64,000 nt of DNA from Paracoccus salipaludis. GTDB taxonomy: Bacteria; Pseudomonadota; Alphaproteobacteria; Rhodobacterales; Rhodobacteraceae. Both the position numbers and the translations under genes were made by a program. The notes under the pieces were generated by a model. The model ran no database searches. It was not told the DNA's origin and was given only the letters and a program-made list of their open reading frames with translations. Numbering within the stretch: the stretch's first letter is position 1; the number at the start of each line of letters is the position of its first letter. Below are positions 53,785 through 63,193 of this stretch, piece after piece. The DNA lies in contig NZ_NSJZ01000004.1 of NCBI RefSeq assembly GCF_002287065.1, positions 215,947-279,946 of the forward strand, given 5' to 3'.

Positions 53785-54491
53785 CCCCGGAGCCACCCGA
53801 TCAGGACCAGCCGGAAGACCTGCGCGAAGAAGCGCAGAAGGTCGGTGCCCTGCGCGGGCGAGAACCGTCCCACATCGCGCGAGCCCATGACCAGAAGCGC
53901 GGGCCGGCGGCCGGGGCCGAGGTCCAGCGGCAGCAGCGCCTCGGACCGGACCTCGGTGCCGTGGACACCCAGCGTCTCGGGGCTGGCGCGCCGCAGCACG
54001 ATGTCGTCCCCGCGCGGGGCCTTGCGCCCCGCCGCGATCAGGCGCCCGACGCTGCCCGTCGGCATCACCACCAGCGGCCCCGTGTCCGACGGCGCGGCGT
54101 CCTCGGGCGCTTCCATCACCAGCTTCAGCGTCTCGACCCGCAGGATCGGGGCAACGTCGGTTTCCAGCGTTTCCAGAAAGCCCGCGAAGTCCATCGGCTC
54201 GAGCAGGGACAGCACCGCACGGTGGACCGTCTGCGTGCCCGCCTGGTTTTCATAGGCGGCCGAGATCACGCTTTCATGCGCCGATTCCAGACGGTCCAGC
54301 CGCTGTTCCAGCGCCTGCATGGCGCGGCCGCGGATGTCGATGACATTCTCGCCCAGCTCCGCCTCGCGCGCGGCGACCAGCGCGCGCATCAGCTCGCGGT
54401 CGCCCAGGATCAGCGCCGGGTCGGCCAGCAGCCTGTCGCGCGTGCCGGGGTCCAGCGCGGCCTCGGCTGCCTTGTCGGGCGTCCCCGTCAC
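53781..54491 (-). CDS. DUF484 family protein
   Basis: A 236-residue protein of the DUF484 family, with a helical N-terminus ([21 protein letters not shown]) and a GAF-like C-terminal domain ([22 protein letters not shown], then [17 protein letters not shown]). The function is unknown; it is conserved next to xerC. The GTG at 54491 is chosen because it overlaps the aldolase stop (GTGA) and no other start gives the normal length. The next gene xerC overlaps by four bases. Confidence 0.88.
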   Translation of the reverse strand: MTGTPDKAAEAALDPGTRDRLLADPALILGDRELMRALVAAREAELGENVIDIRGRAMQALEQRLDRLESAHESVISAAYENQAGTQTVHRAVLSLLEPMDFAGFLETLETDVAPILRVETLKLVMEAPEDAAPSDTGPLVVMPTGSVGRLIAAGRKAPRGDDIVLRRASPETLGVHGTEVRSEALLPLDLGPGRRPALLVMGSRDVGRFSPAQGTDLLRFFAQVFRLVLIGWLRG

Positions 54492-55144
54492 AGGCCGATC
54501 TTCTGGCCGGTCTTGGCCCAGTCGGCGTTGAACTGTTCCAGGCCCTTGTCGGTCAGGACATGGCTCGCCATCGCCTTGATGACGGCGGGGGGCGCGGTGA
54601 TCACGTCCGCGCCGATGCGGGCGCATTCGATGATGTGGTTCACCGACCGGATCGAGGCGGCGAGCACGTTCGTCTCGTAGCCGTAGTTGTCATAGATGCG
54701 GCGGATGTCGGCGATCAGCTCCATCCCGTCCAGGCCGATGTCGTCCAGCCGGCCGATGAAGGGGCTGATGAAGGTCGCGCCCGCCTTGGCCGCCAGGATC
54801 GCCTGCGCGGGCGTGAAGCACAGCGTGACGTTGACCATGTGGCCGTCGTCCGTCAGCGCCTTGCAGGCCTTGAGCCCGTCCCAGGTCAGCGGCACCTTGA
54901 CCGTGACGTTGGGGGCGATCTGCGCCAGGTGCTTGCCTTCGCGGATCATGCCCTCGGCATCCGAGGCCACGACCTCGGCGCTGACGGGGCCCGGGACCAT
55001 CTCGCAGATCTCGCGCGTGACCTCGGCGATGTTGCGGCCCGATTTCAGGATCAGCGAGGGGTTGGTGGTGACGCCGTCCACCATGCCCAGTTCGTGCAGT
55101 TCGCGGATGGCGGCGATGTCGGCGGTATCGACGAAGAATCTCAT
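54488..55144 (-). CDS. fsa: fructose-6-phosphate aldolase / transaldolase-like
   Basis: A 218-residue small transaldolase of the TalC/FSA group. Conserved are [25 protein letters not shown], the Schiff-base lysine in [24 protein letters not shown] and [13 protein letters not shown]. Members act either as transaldolase or as fructose-6-phosphate aldolase, and sequence alone does not decide here. The start lies 133 bases from the divergent UPF0114 gene. It is the first gene of the fsa-DUF484-xerC run, joined by 4-base overlaps. Confidence 0.93.
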   Translation of the reverse strand: MRFFVDTADIAAIRELHELGMVDGVTTNPSLILKSGRNIAEVTREICEMVPGPVSAEVVASDAEGMIREGKHLAQIAPNVTVKVPLTWDGLKACKALTDDGHMVNVTLCFTPAQAILAAKAGATFISPFIGRLDDIGLDGMELIADIRRIYDNYGYETNVLAASIRSVNHIIECARIGADVITAPPAVIKAMASHVLTDKGLEQFNADWAKTGQKIGL

Positions 55145-55277
55145 GGCGCGGCGGCCTCCTGACCTTTGGGTTGCGCGTGGTTTAGACCAGAACGCCCGAA
55201 GCGAAAAGCCCGGCGCGGACTTGCCTCGGGCCGGGCCCGCCCGTATCTGCCCGCGAAAAGCGGCAAAAGGGACACGC

Positions 55278-55805
55278 ATGGAAAAGGGCTTCGAGCGGCT
55301 GATCTTCGCCTCGCGCTGGCTGATGGCGCCGATGTATCTGGGACTGGTCGCCGTGCTGGGGATGATGCTGGCGGTGTTCCTGCGCCAGACCTTCTACTAC
55401 GTCCCGCAGGCGCTGACGATGTCGGCGGAAACCGCGATCCTGGCGGCGCTGTCGCTGATCGACCTGACGCTGGCGGCGAACCTTCTGCTGATCGTGATCT
55501 TCTCGGGCTACGAGAATTTCGTCTCGCGGCTGGACGTGGGCGAGGATGCCGAGCGGCCCGGCTGGATGGGCACGGTGGATTTCTCGGGGCTGAAGATGAA
55601 GCTGATCGCCTCGATCGTGGCGATCTCGGCCATCGACCTGCTCAAGCGTTTCATGGAGCTGGGGCGCCCGAACATCACGCCCCTTGGTGACCGCGAGCTG
55701 CGCTGGCTGGTCGTCATCCACGTGGTCTTCGTGGTCTCGGGCCTGCTGATGGCGGCGATGGACTGGCTGATCGCCCGCAGCGGCAAGAAATACGGCGGTC
55801 CGTAA
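55278..55805 (+). CDS. UPF0114 (YqhA-like) membrane protein
   Basis: A 175-residue inner-membrane protein with four hydrophobic segments, starting [20 protein letters not shown] and containing [18 protein letters not shown] and [10 protein letters not shown]. These are features of the YqhA/UPF0114 family, whose function is unknown. AAAAGG precedes the ATG. It stands alone between the divergent fsa and the convergent folD. A stable hairpin overlaps its stop codon. Confidence 0.92.
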   Translation: MEKGFERLIFASRWLMAPMYLGLVAVLGMMLAVFLRQTFYYVPQALTMSAETAILAALSLIDLTLAANLLLIVIFSGYENFVSRLDVGEDAERPGWMGTVDFSGLKMKLIASIVAISAIDLLKRFMELGRPNITPLGDRELRWLVVIHVVFVVSGLLMAAMDWLIARSGKKYGGP

Positions 55806-55815
55806 GGGCCGCCGT
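55792..55815. terminator. hairpin between convergent UPF0114 and folD genes
   Basis: ACGGCGGTCC (55792-55801) pairs with GGGCCGCCGT (55806-55815), ten pairs with one G-T, closed by the GNRA-type loop GTAA. The left arm contains the last codons of the UPF0114 gene and the loop its stop. It is the only structure in the 15-base gap to folD and probably terminates both transcripts. Confidence 0.65.
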
Positions 55816-55820
55816 TCCGG

Positions 55821-56699
55821 TCAGGGAGTCAGCCCCTCGGGTTCCGGCAGGCCGTTCGCCCGCGCCGTCGCGGTCAGGGTGTTCGCCAGAAGGCAGGCGA
55901 TGGTCATGGGGCCGACGCCGCCCGGAACCGGCGTGATGGCCCCGGCAACTTCGCGCACGGCGTCGAAGTCCACGTCGCCGACCAGCCCGTCCCCCGTGCG
56001 GTTGATGCCCACGTCGATCACGGTCGCGCCCGGCTTGATCCAGTCGCCCTGAACGAAGCGCGCCCGGCCCACGGCGGCCACGACGATATCCGCGCGGCGG
56101 CAGAGGTCGGGCAGGTCCCGCGTGCGCGAATGGGCCACGGTCACGGTGGCGCTGTCGGCCAGCAGAAGCTGGGCCATGGGCTTGCCCACGATGTTCGACC
56201 GCCCGATCACCAGCGCATCCTTGCCCGCCAGCGATCCCAGCCGGTCGCGCAGCAGCATCAGGCAGCCCAGCGGCGTGCAGGGCACCATCGCCTTCTGCCC
56301 CGTGGCCAGCCGCCCGGCGTTCAGCACGGTGAAGCCGTCCACGTCCTTTTCCGGCGCGATGGCGTTGATGACGGCCGCCTCGTCCATGTGCCTGGGCAAG
56401 GGAAGCTGCACCAGGATGCCGTTCACGGCGGGGTCATCGTTCAGCCGGGCGATGAGGGCCAGCAGTTCCTCCTGCGGGGCCTCGGCGGACAGGCGGTGCT
56501 GGAAGCCTTCCATGCCCACCTCGACCGTGGCCTTGCCCTTGCTGCGGACATAGACCGACGAGGCCGGGTCCTCGCCCACCAGCACGACGGCAAGGCCCGG
56601 CGTGATCCCGTGCTCGGCCCTGAGGGCGGCGACCGCGGTGGCGATGCGGCCCCGCAGGGCGGCGGCGAAGGCCTTGCCGTCGATCAGTTCGGCAGTCAT
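55821..56699 (-). CDS. folD: methylenetetrahydrofolate dehydrogenase/cyclohydrolase
   Basis: A 292-residue bifunctional enzyme of one-carbon metabolism that interconverts 5,10-methylene- and 10-formyl-tetrahydrofolate with NADP. Conserved are the catalytic tyrosine/lysine region ([11 protein letters not shown]), [21 protein letters not shown], the cofactor loop [13 protein letters not shown] and the closing [10 protein letters not shown]. The ATG at 56699 is the standard family start and overlaps the chorismate mutase stop by four bases. Confidence 0.97.
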   Translation of the reverse strand: MTAELIDGKAFAAALRGRIATAVAALRAEHGITPGLAVVLVGEDPASSVYVRSKGKATVEVGMEGFQHRLSAEAPQEELLALIARLNDDPAVNGILVQLPLPRHMDEAAVINAIAPEKDVDGFTVLNAGRLATGQKAMVPCTPLGCLMLLRDRLGSLAGKDALVIGRSNIVGKPMAQLLLADSATVTVAHSRTRDLPDLCRRADIVVAAVGRARFVQGDWIKPGATVIDVGINRTGDGLVGDVDFDAVREVAGAITPVPGGVGPMTIACLLANTLTATARANGLPEPEGLTP

Positions 56700-57001
56700 G
56701 CGTGTTCCCCCAGATGCCGGGCTTCCTGCGCGATGAAATGTTCCATCATCAGGCGCCACAGGGCCTCGGCGAGGTCGGGGTCGTAGCCCGCGGCCTCGGC
56801 GTTCCGGCGCGCCTTCCCGGCGACCTCCTCGACCCGCTCGTCGATGCGGGCGAGCAGGCCGGCGCCGGCCTTGATCTGCGCCGCACGGTCGATCAGCAGC
56901 GTCCGTTCGGCCAGCAGTCCGGCGAGCCGCAGGTCCAGCGCGTCGATCGCCGCGCGCAGCGCCTGCATGTCGGGGATGGCGGAAATCTCGGCTTTGTTCA
57001 T
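56696..57001 (-). CDS. chorismate mutase (AroQ type)
   Basis: A 101-residue helical protein of the AroQ fold that turns chorismate into prephenate. The pattern [24 protein letters not shown] with the conserved arginine, then [24 protein letters not shown], fits the family, as does the final [10 protein letters not shown]. The ATG at 57001 is preferred since codons above it lie in the repeat-rich intergenic part. It is followed by folD with an ATGA overlap. Pairing with folD has no obvious metabolic reason. Confidence 0.9.
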   Translation of the reverse strand: MNKAEISAIPDMQALRAAIDALDLRLAGLLAERTLLIDRAAQIKAGAGLLARIDERVEEVAGKARRNAEAAGYDPDLAEALWRLMMEHFIAQEARHLGEHA

Positions 57002-57094
57002 GGCGGCCTCATGCCCCGCGCGGCCCCGGCACGCAAGCCCCGCAGCCCCGCTGGGCCGGAATCCCGCCCGGCATCCGAGCCCTGCCCGCAACGG

Positions 57095-57119
57095 AAAACC
57101 CCGGCCCAAGGGCCGGGGT
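57095..57119 (-). terminator. rho-independent terminator of the ftsH transcript
   Basis: ACCCCGGCC (57098-57106) and GGCCGGGGT (57111-57119) make a 9-bp stem with a four-base loop. On the minus strand it is followed directly by TTTT (57095-57098 complement). It lies 20 bases past the ftsH stop and ends the tol-pal-tilS-ftsH run, ahead of the chorismate mutase gene. Confidence 0.8.
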
Positions 57120-57139
57120 CCGTCATGTTCGGAAGGGTT

Positions 57140-59038
57140 TCAGGCCGTGGGCACGGGCGCGGGCCCACCGCTGGCCGGAGGAATGCGCGGCACCGCCGGG
57201 ACCGCCGGAATCGCGGAACTCGGCGTGTCGTCGTCGCCGCCCAGGGGCTCGCCCCGGATGACCTTGCCGATCTCCTCGCCGGTCAGGGTCTCGTATTCCA
57301 GCAGGCCGCGCGCGAGCCGCTCGAACTCCTCGGACTTCTCCAGAAGGATCTGGCGGGCGTGCTGATAGCCTTCCTCGATCAGGTCGCGGACTTCCTGCTC
57401 GATCAGCTCCTTGGTCTTAGTGGACACCGAGAAGCCGCCGGTGTTGCCGGAATAGCCCTCATGCGCCTCGGCATAGTCCACGGCGCCGACCTTGTCGGAC
57501 ATGCCCCAGCGCATCACCATCGCACGCGCCAGGGCCGAGGCCTGCTGGATGTCGCCGGCAGGACCGTTGGACACGCCTTCCTCGCCATACTTGATGATCT
57601 CGGCGGCCTTGCCGGCCATGGTCATGGCGATCTTCTGCTTGGCCTCGTCCTTGTGATAGTTCAGCCGGTCCATCTCGGGCAGGCTGACGACCATGCCCAA
57701 CGCGCCGCCGCGCGGGATGATCGTGGCTTTATACACCGGATCGCACTTGGGCAGCGACAGGCCGACGATGGCATGGCCCGCCTCGTGATAGGCGGTCTTT
57801 TCCTTCTGTTCGGGCGTCAGGACCATGCTGCGGCGCTCGACGCCCAGCATCACCTTGTCCTTGGCGTTCTCGAAATCCTCCATCGTGACGAAGCGGCGGC
57901 CGATGCGCGCGGCCATCAGCGCGGCCTCGTTCACGAGGTTCATCAGGTCGGCGCCCGAGAAGCCGGGGGTGCCGCGGGCGATGATCCGCAGGTCCACGTC
58001 GGGGCCCTGCGGCACCTTGCGGGCATGAACGTTCAGGATCTTCTCGCGGCCCTTGATGTCGGGGTTCGGGACGTGGATCTGGCGGTCGAAGCGGCCCGGG
58101 CGCAGCAGCGCGGGGTCCAGCACGTCCTTGCGGTTCGTGGCGGCGATGATGATGATCCCCTCGTTCGCCTCGAAGCCGTCCATTTCCACCAGAAGCTGGT
58201 TCAGCGTCTGCTCGCGCTCGTCGTTGCCGCCGCCGATGCCGACGCCACGGGCGCGGCCCACCGCGTCGATCTCGTCGATGAAGACGATGCAGGGGGCGGA
58301 TTTCTTGGCCTGCTCGAACATGTCGCGCACGCGGGACGCACCCACGCCCACGAACATCTCGACGAAGTCCGAACCCGAGATGGTGAAGAAGGGCACGCCC
58401 GCCTCGCCCGCGATCGCGCGCGCAAGCAGCGTCTTGCCGGTGCCGGGCGGGCCGACCAGCAGCGCGCCTTTCGGGATCTTGCCGCCGAGGCGGCTGAACT
58501 TCTGCGGGTTGCGCAGGAACTCGACGATCTCCTCAAGCTCCTCCTTGGCCTCGTCGATGCCCGCCACGTCGTCAAAGGTGACGCGGCCGTGCTTTTCGGT
58601 CAGCAGCTTGGCCTTGGACTTGCCGAAGCCCATGGCGCCCCCTTTGCCGCCCCCCTGCATCCGGTTCATCATGAAGATCCAGACGCCGATCAGCAGGATG
58701 AAGGGCAGCCAGACGCCCAGCAGGGACATGAAGCCCGACTGCTGCTGGCGCTCGACCTTGACCTCGACGCCGTTCTCGATCAGCCGGTCGGCCAGGTCCT
58801 CGCCCACGGGGCGCACGGTCGAATAGCGGCGGCCGTCGGTGCCGGTCACGATAACGGTCTCGCCGTCGATGGTGGCCGCCGTGACCTGGTCGTTCTCGAC
58901 CCTCTGGATGAAATCGGAATAAGCGATCTGGGTGCTGTTCATCTGCGCGCTGTTGCCGCCGAAGGCATTGAACAGGGCCAGGATCATCAGGAACAGGACC
59001 ACCCAGAAGGCGATGTTGCGCGCGTTGCCCAAGGGCAT
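57140..59038 (-). CDS. ftsH: ATP-dependent zinc metalloprotease FtsH
   Basis: A 632-residue membrane-anchored AAA+ protease. Two membrane helices (residues about 8-25 and 105-125) flank a periplasmic domain. The AAA module has [27 protein letters not shown] and the second-region-of-homology arginines. The protease zinc site is HEAGHAIVG with the third ligand downstream. The C-terminus ends in a proline-rich tail. The ATG at 59038 is preferred over the TTG at 59098, which would overlap the tilS stop. The stop is followed by a rho-independent terminator. Confidence 0.97.
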   Translation of the reverse strand: MPLGNARNIAFWVVLFLMILALFNAFGGNSAQMNSTQIAYSDFIQRVENDQVTAATIDGETVIVTGTDGRRYSTVRPVGEDLADRLIENGVEVKVERQQQSGFMSLLGVWLPFILLIGVWIFMMNRMQGGGKGGAMGFGKSKAKLLTEKHGRVTFDDVAGIDEAKEELEEIVEFLRNPQKFSRLGGKIPKGALLVGPPGTGKTLLARAIAGEAGVPFFTISGSDFVEMFVGVGASRVRDMFEQAKKSAPCIVFIDEIDAVGRARGVGIGGGNDEREQTLNQLLVEMDGFEANEGIIIIAATNRKDVLDPALLRPGRFDRQIHVPNPDIKGREKILNVHARKVPQGPDVDLRIIARGTPGFSGADLMNLVNEAALMAARIGRRFVTMEDFENAKDKVMLGVERRSMVLTPEQKEKTAYHEAGHAIVGLSLPKCDPVYKATIIPRGGALGMVVSLPEMDRLNYHKDEAKQKIAMTMAGKAAEIIKYGEEGVSNGPAGDIQQASALARAMVMRWGMSDKVGAVDYAEAHEGYSGNTGGFSVSTKTKELIEQEVRDLIEEGYQHARQILLEKSEEFERLARGLLEYETLTGEEIGKVIRGEPLGGDDDTPSSAIPAVPAVPRIPPASGGPAPVPTA

Positions 59039-59094
59039 GTCCTCCGCGGGATGGAAGTCTTTCCCCGTGAAAATAGGGGCTGGGGAAGCGGGTA

Positions 59095-60372
59095 TCAATG
59101 CGCTCGCAGGATTGCGAGGAACTCGTAAACTCCCCGCAGCGGGACGGCGCCGACAGGCGAAGGATCAAGCAGCGGCAGGATGACCCTTTCACCGAGAATC
59201 ACGGCGGGCGAGGAGGCCAGCGCCGCGCGCGGCAGGCCCGCCTTCCGCCAGTCGCGCCCCGCCAGCACCGCCTCTCCGGCAGCCGTCACGACGGCACCCT
59301 CGGGCAGCCCCGTCAGACGCCAGCGCCGGTCCCAGAGAACCTCGCCCGGGCGCTTCTTCCTGACCCAAATACCCCGGGGTCCGGGGCAGCGCCCCGGTCC
59401 GGCCGTGCCACTTCGCGCAGCCGCCGCAGGTTCGCGCAGGAACTCGATGGTCTCGCCCCGCACCCGGGCGATCACCCCGTCCAGGGTCCCCTGCCCACCT
59501 GCCGCCAGCGTTGCCATCAGCCGCGCCACGTCGGCCCCGCGCGGCGGATAGTCGGCGCCCGTGATCCAGCGCAGTGCCCCGACCACCAGCCGCCGCCGGA
59601 TCTCGGGGCTTGCGGCCAGCACCCGCCGGGGCAGGCGCAGCATCCCGCGATCCGCCTCGGCGCCTCGGGCCGCAGCGACGGCGGCTTCGGCCAGGGCGGC
59701 GCGGGCCTCGGCCAGGTTCGCGGCCGAGCGCGCCAAGGCCTCGACCGGCAGGTCCAGGGCGGCAATCGCCTGCCGGACGCGGACGCGCCCATAGGCATCG
59801 TCCTCGTTCGAGGGGTCGTCCACCCAGTCGATGCCGCGCGCTGTCAGCCAGTCCCGCAAGGCCTGCCGCCGCAGACCCAGCATCGGCCGCAGCCACCGCA
59901 GCCCGTGCTGTTCGCGCGAGGCCGCCATTCCCGACAGCCCATCCAGCCCCGCCCCGCGTCCCAGCCGCATGAGCAGCGTTTCCGCCTGGTCGTCCTGGGT
60001 GTGCCCCAGCGCGATCGCCGCAAGGCTCCGGTCCCCGGCCCAGTCGGCCAGCAGGCCCATCCGCGCCCGGCGGGCGGCATCCATGACATTGCCTTCAACG
60101 CCCTCGTGCTGCCAGGTCAGGATGGCATGGGGCAGGTCCAGTCCCTCGGCCATCCGCCCGACCCATGCCGCCTCGGCCGCGGCTTCGGGCCGCAGGCGGT
60201 GGTCCACGGTCGCGGCTTCGATCCGCACGCCCCGCGCGCGGGCCCATTCATGGGCCATGTGCAGCAGCGCGACCGAATCGCTGCCGCCCGAGACGGCAAT
60301 GCCCAACGCGGGCAGGTCGCCCGCCAGCCGGTCGAGTTCGGCGGAAACCTCGGCCTGCGGCTCAGCCGCCAT
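59095..60372 (-). CDS. tilS: tRNA(Ile)-lysidine synthetase
   Basis: A 425-residue N-type ATP pyrophosphatase that converts C34 of tRNA-Ile(CAU) to lysidine. The P-loop-like [17 protein letters not shown] is near residue 29, and [17 protein letters not shown] and WVDDPSNED follow. Residues about 318-343 ([20 protein letters not shown]) are encoded by a copy of the dispersed intergenic repeat at 59345-59405, which keeps the frame open and adds roughly 20 residues between two domains. The start lies 11 bases inside the end of cpoB. The enzyme is essential, so the insertion must be tolerated. Confidence 0.94.
   Translation of the reverse strand: MAAEPQAEVSAELDRLAGDLPALGIAVSGGSDSVALLHMAHEWARARGVRIEAATVDHRLRPEAAAEAAWVGRMAEGLDLPHAILTWQHEGVEGNVMDAARRARMGLLADWAGDRSLAAIALGHTQDDQAETLLMRLGRGAGLDGLSGMAASREQHGLRWLRPMLGLRRQALRDWLTARGIDWVDDPSNEDDAYGRVRVRQAIAALDLPVEALARSAANLAEARAALAEAAVAAARGAEADRGMLRLPRRVLAASPEIRRRLVVGALRWITGADYPPRGADVARLMATLAAGGQGTLDGVIARVRGETIEFLREPAAAARSGTAGPGRCPGPRGIWVRKKRPGEVLWDRRWRLTGLPEGAVVTAAGEAVLAGRDWRKAGLPRAALASSPAVILGERVILPLLDPSPVGAVPLRGVYEFLAILRAH
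59345..59405. repeat. dispersed hairpin repeat inserted in tilS
   Basis: CTTCTTCCTGACCCAAATACCC (59353-59374) matches CTTCTTCCTGATCCAAATACCC at 40805-40826 with a single difference. Next to it CCCCGGGGTCCGGGG and GGGGCAGCGCCCC form strong inverted repeats. The unit resembles intergenic elements common in Rhodobacterales genomes, but here lies inside a coding region, read in frame. Confidence 0.7.
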
Positions 60373-61243
60373 TCGCGTCGGGTGCCGCCTCGCAACCGGC
60401 CGAAACCATGCGCCGCGCGGCTTCCTCGGCCTGGGGCGTGTCGGGGAAGCGCGTGGTCAGCTCGGCCAGGTAGACGCAGCCCTCCGAAGGCGGGCGTCCC
60501 GCCACCGACACCCGCGACAGGCCCAGCAGCGTATCGGGCGCGCGGGGGCCGGCCGGCTCGGCGGCGAAGGCCTGCAGCCAGGCGGCCGCCGCGCCCTTGG
60601 GGTCATTCGCGCTGTCCAGCGCCGCGCCCTTCAGAAACAGCGCCTCGGCGGCGGCCGGGCTGCCCGCATGGGTTTCGGCGAAGCGGCCGAACAGCTCGGC
60701 CGCGCGGGTGAAGTCGCCCGCCTGCATCGCCTCGCGCGCATGGCCCAGGTCGGCCTGTTCCTGGGCGGTCAGCGGCGCGTCCGGGGCCGCGGGCGCAGGC
60801 CCGCCCAGCGAGGGCTGCAGGACACCGCCGCCCGTGTCCGCCTCTCCCAGGGTGGGCGTGGTCAGCGCGCCCAGGTCGCAGCCGTCCTCCATCTCGCACA
60901 AGCGGAACTCGAGATCGCCGATGCGGTTGGTGCCGTCGCGCACGACGCCGTCGATGCGGTGCTTCAGCCGCTCGGTCTCGCCGGTCAGGCGGGTGATCTC
61001 GCGCTCCATCGCGTTCATGCGGTCGATGGCGCTGTCGCCGCCCGCCGCGCGGAAGCCCTCGGCGCCCGAGGCGTTCAGCTCGGCCCGAAGCGCGCGCAGC
61101 TCGGCCCCTACGGCGCGCAGGTCGGCGCGCAGGTCGGCCAGGGTCCGGCCCGAGGGCGCGGCGGCCGCAGGCGGGGCCGCCTCCTGCGCCAGCACGGGCG
61201 CGGCCAGCACCATCCCCATGCCAAGAACAAGCGCGCGCAGCAT
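60362..61243 (-). CDS. cpoB: Tol-Pal system coordinator CpoB (YbgF)
   Basis: A 293-residue periplasmic protein. The signal peptide is residues 1-20 (ending APVLAQE). A coiled coil follows (RADLRAVGAELRALRAEL, then MNAMEREITRLTGETERL), and the C-terminal TPR domain reads GDFTRAAELFGRFAETHAGSP and DTLLGLSRVSVA. CpoB links outer-membrane constriction by Tol-Pal to peptidoglycan synthesis. The ATG overlaps the pal stop by one base (TGATG). The usual place behind pal supports the name. Confidence 0.92.
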   Translation of the reverse strand: MLRALVLGMGMVLAAPVLAQEAAPPAAAAPSGRTLADLRADLRAVGAELRALRAELNASGAEGFRAAGGDSAIDRMNAMEREITRLTGETERLKHRIDGVVRDGTNRIGDLEFRLCEMEDGCDLGALTTPTLGEADTGGGVLQPSLGGPAPAAPDAPLTAQEQADLGHAREAMQAGDFTRAAELFGRFAETHAGSPAAAEALFLKGAALDSANDPKGAAAAWLQAFAAEPAGPRAPDTLLGLSRVSVAGRPPSEGCVYLAELTTRFPDTPQAEEAARRMVSAGCEAAPDANGG

Positions 61244-61755
61244 CAGACGCCCGCCCCCGGCGCGACCACCGTCACCGCGCGGCGGTTCTGCGCCTGGCAG
61301 GCGGGGTCCGAGCAGACCTGGATCGGGCGTTCCTTGCCGAACGAGCTGGTGCGGATGCGCCCCGCCTCGACCCCTTGCGAGATCAGGTATTCCTGCACGG
61401 CACTGGCGCGGCGCGCGCCGAGCGCGAGGTTGTATTCCCGCGTGCCCTGCTCGTCCGAATGCCCTTCGACGACCGAGGAGAAGCTGCCGTTCTGCTTGAG
61501 CCACTCGGCCTGCCGCACCAGCGTCGCCCGCGCGGTGCCGTCCAGCGCGGCGTCGTTTTCGGGGAACAGCACCGTGTCGCCGGCGGTGCGGCGGAAATCC
61601 TCGGCCGTGGCGCCGGGCAGGCTGCCGCCGGGCAGCGTGCCGGTGTAGCGGCTGCCCGCATAGGGGTCCGTGACCACCGCCGGCGGCGGGGCCTGGGTGC
61701 AGGCGCCAAGGCCGGCAAGGACAAGAACGGCGACGGCGATGCGAAGGCCGGTCAT
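61243..61755 (-). CDS. pal: peptidoglycan-associated lipoprotein Pal
   Basis: A 170-residue outer-membrane lipoprotein of the Tol-Pal system. The lipobox is LAGLGAC near residue 19. The OmpA-like domain holds VVEGHSDEQGTREYNLALG, which contains the diaminopimelate-binding aspartate, and ARRASAVQEYLISQG. The ATG at 61755 is chosen since AGGAG lies 10 bases upstream; an ATG at 61773 overlapping the tolB stop would add six residues. Confidence 0.96.
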   Translation of the reverse strand: MTGLRIAVAVLVLAGLGACTQAPPPAVVTDPYAGSRYTGTLPGGSLPGATAEDFRRTAGDTVLFPENDAALDGTARATLVRQAEWLKQNGSFSSVVEGHSDEQGTREYNLALGARRASAVQEYLISQGVEAGRIRTSSFGKERPIQVCSDPACQAQNRRAVTVVAPGAGV

Positions 61756-61769
61756 TGGGGGCAAGCTCC

Positions 61770-63143
61770 TCATGGCAAAAGCGGTCCCCAGTCGGGGTCG
61801 GATGCGGCGCCCTCGATCGACAGCGGGCGCATGTTCCGGCCGGTCACGTCCACCGAATGCAGGCGCGGGGTGCCGTCGCCGCCCGGCGTCTGGCGCGTGA
61901 ACATGACAACGCGGCCATTGGGGGCCCAGGACGGGCCCTCGTCAAGGAAGGATTCCGTCAGCAGCTTTTCCTCGGTCCCGTCCGGCCGCATCACGCCGAT
62001 GTGGAACTTGTCGCCGTTGCGCTTGGTGAAGGCGATCAGGTCGCCGGTCGGCGACCAGGCGGGGGTGCCGTAGCTGCCCTCGCCGAAGCTGATGCGCGCG
62101 GGCTCGGCCGAGCCGTCGGCGGGCATGACATAGATCTGCTGGGTGCCCGACTGGTCGCTTTCGAAGACGATCTGCCGTCCGTCGGGGGAAAAGAAGGGCG
62201 AGGTCTCGATCGCGGCCGTTTCCGTCAGCGGGCGTTCCGCCCCGGTCGCCACGTCCATCTGCCAGATGTCGGTGTTGCCGCCCTTTTCGCGCGAATACAC
62301 GATCCAGCGGCCGTCGGGCGAGAAGCGGGGCGCGAAGCTCATGGTCCCCGCCTCCTGCTTCAGCGGCCGGGACTGGACGGTGGCCACGTCCATCAGCATG
62401 ACCTGCGGCATCCCGTTGCCGAAGCTGGTGTAAAGAAGCTGCGACCCGTCCGGCGAGAAGCGGGGCGAGACGACCAGTGCGCTGTCGTCCGTCACCCACA
62501 GGGGATTGGCGCCGTCATAATCCATGATCCCGATGCGCTTGAGCCGCGCGTCCTTGGGCCCGGTTTCGGACACGAATGTCACGCGGCTGTCGAAATACGG
62601 GCCTTCGCCGGTGATGCGGGCATAAACCTGGTCGGCCAGCTTGTGGGCCACGCGCCGCCAGCCCGCCTCGGGAGCGTCGAACTGCATCCCGTCACCCAGG
62701 GGCTGGCCCGAGAAGACGTCGAACAGCCGGAACCGCGCCGTGACCTGCCCGTCGCGGAGCGCCACCGAGCCCAGGATCAGCGCCTCGGCATTGACCGCAC
62801 GCCAGTCGGGATAGGCCACCGGGTCGTCGAAGCCCGAGGGCCGCGCCACATGGGCCGAGGCGGGGATCTCCCGGAACAGGTCGGTGCCGGTCAGATCGGC
62901 GGTCACGACCTCCTGGATGCGGGCGGCCATCTCGGCCGCGCCACCCTCGTCGAAGAAGGGGGCGATCGCGATGGGCATCGGCTCGACCTGGCCGCCCGTG
63001 ATCTCGATCCGCAGCGGACCCTCGTCCCCGGTGGCGGGCAGGGCCAGGGGCGCGGCCGCGTCCTGCGCGGCGGCGGGCCCGGCCAGGACCAGCGCGGCGG
63101 CAAGAACAAGCGGGAGGCGGGCGAGAGAGGCGGAAAACGGCAT
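61770..63143 (-). CDS. tolB: Tol-Pal system beta-propeller protein TolB
   Basis: A 457-residue periplasmic protein with a signal peptide (residues 1-27, ending GPAAAQD), an N-terminal alpha/beta domain (residues 45-170) and a six-bladed propeller. Its blades repeat the RFSPDG/FSPDGRWIVY/SPDGRQIVFESD pattern. TolB moves between Pal and the inner-membrane TolA complex. The stop is 15 bases ahead of the pal start. tolA lies 50 bases upstream on the same strand. Confidence 0.97.
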   Translation of the reverse strand: MPFSASLARLPLVLAAALVLAGPAAAQDAAAPLALPATGDEGPLRIEITGGQVEPMPIAIAPFFDEGGAAEMAARIQEVVTADLTGTDLFREIPASAHVARPSGFDDPVAYPDWRAVNAEALILGSVALRDGQVTARFRLFDVFSGQPLGDGMQFDAPEAGWRRVAHKLADQVYARITGEGPYFDSRVTFVSETGPKDARLKRIGIMDYDGANPLWVTDDSALVVSPRFSPDGSQLLYTSFGNGMPQVMLMDVATVQSRPLKQEAGTMSFAPRFSPDGRWIVYSREKGGNTDIWQMDVATGAERPLTETAAIETSPFFSPDGRQIVFESDQSGTQQIYVMPADGSAEPARISFGEGSYGTPAWSPTGDLIAFTKRNGDKFHIGVMRPDGTEEKLLTESFLDEGPSWAPNGRVVMFTRQTPGGDGTPRLHSVDVTGRNMRPLSIEGAASDPDWGPLLP

Positions 63144-63193
63144 GATGCACAGAGCCTAACCTGTTTGGGATGCGATGGAAATGCGGGCCATCG

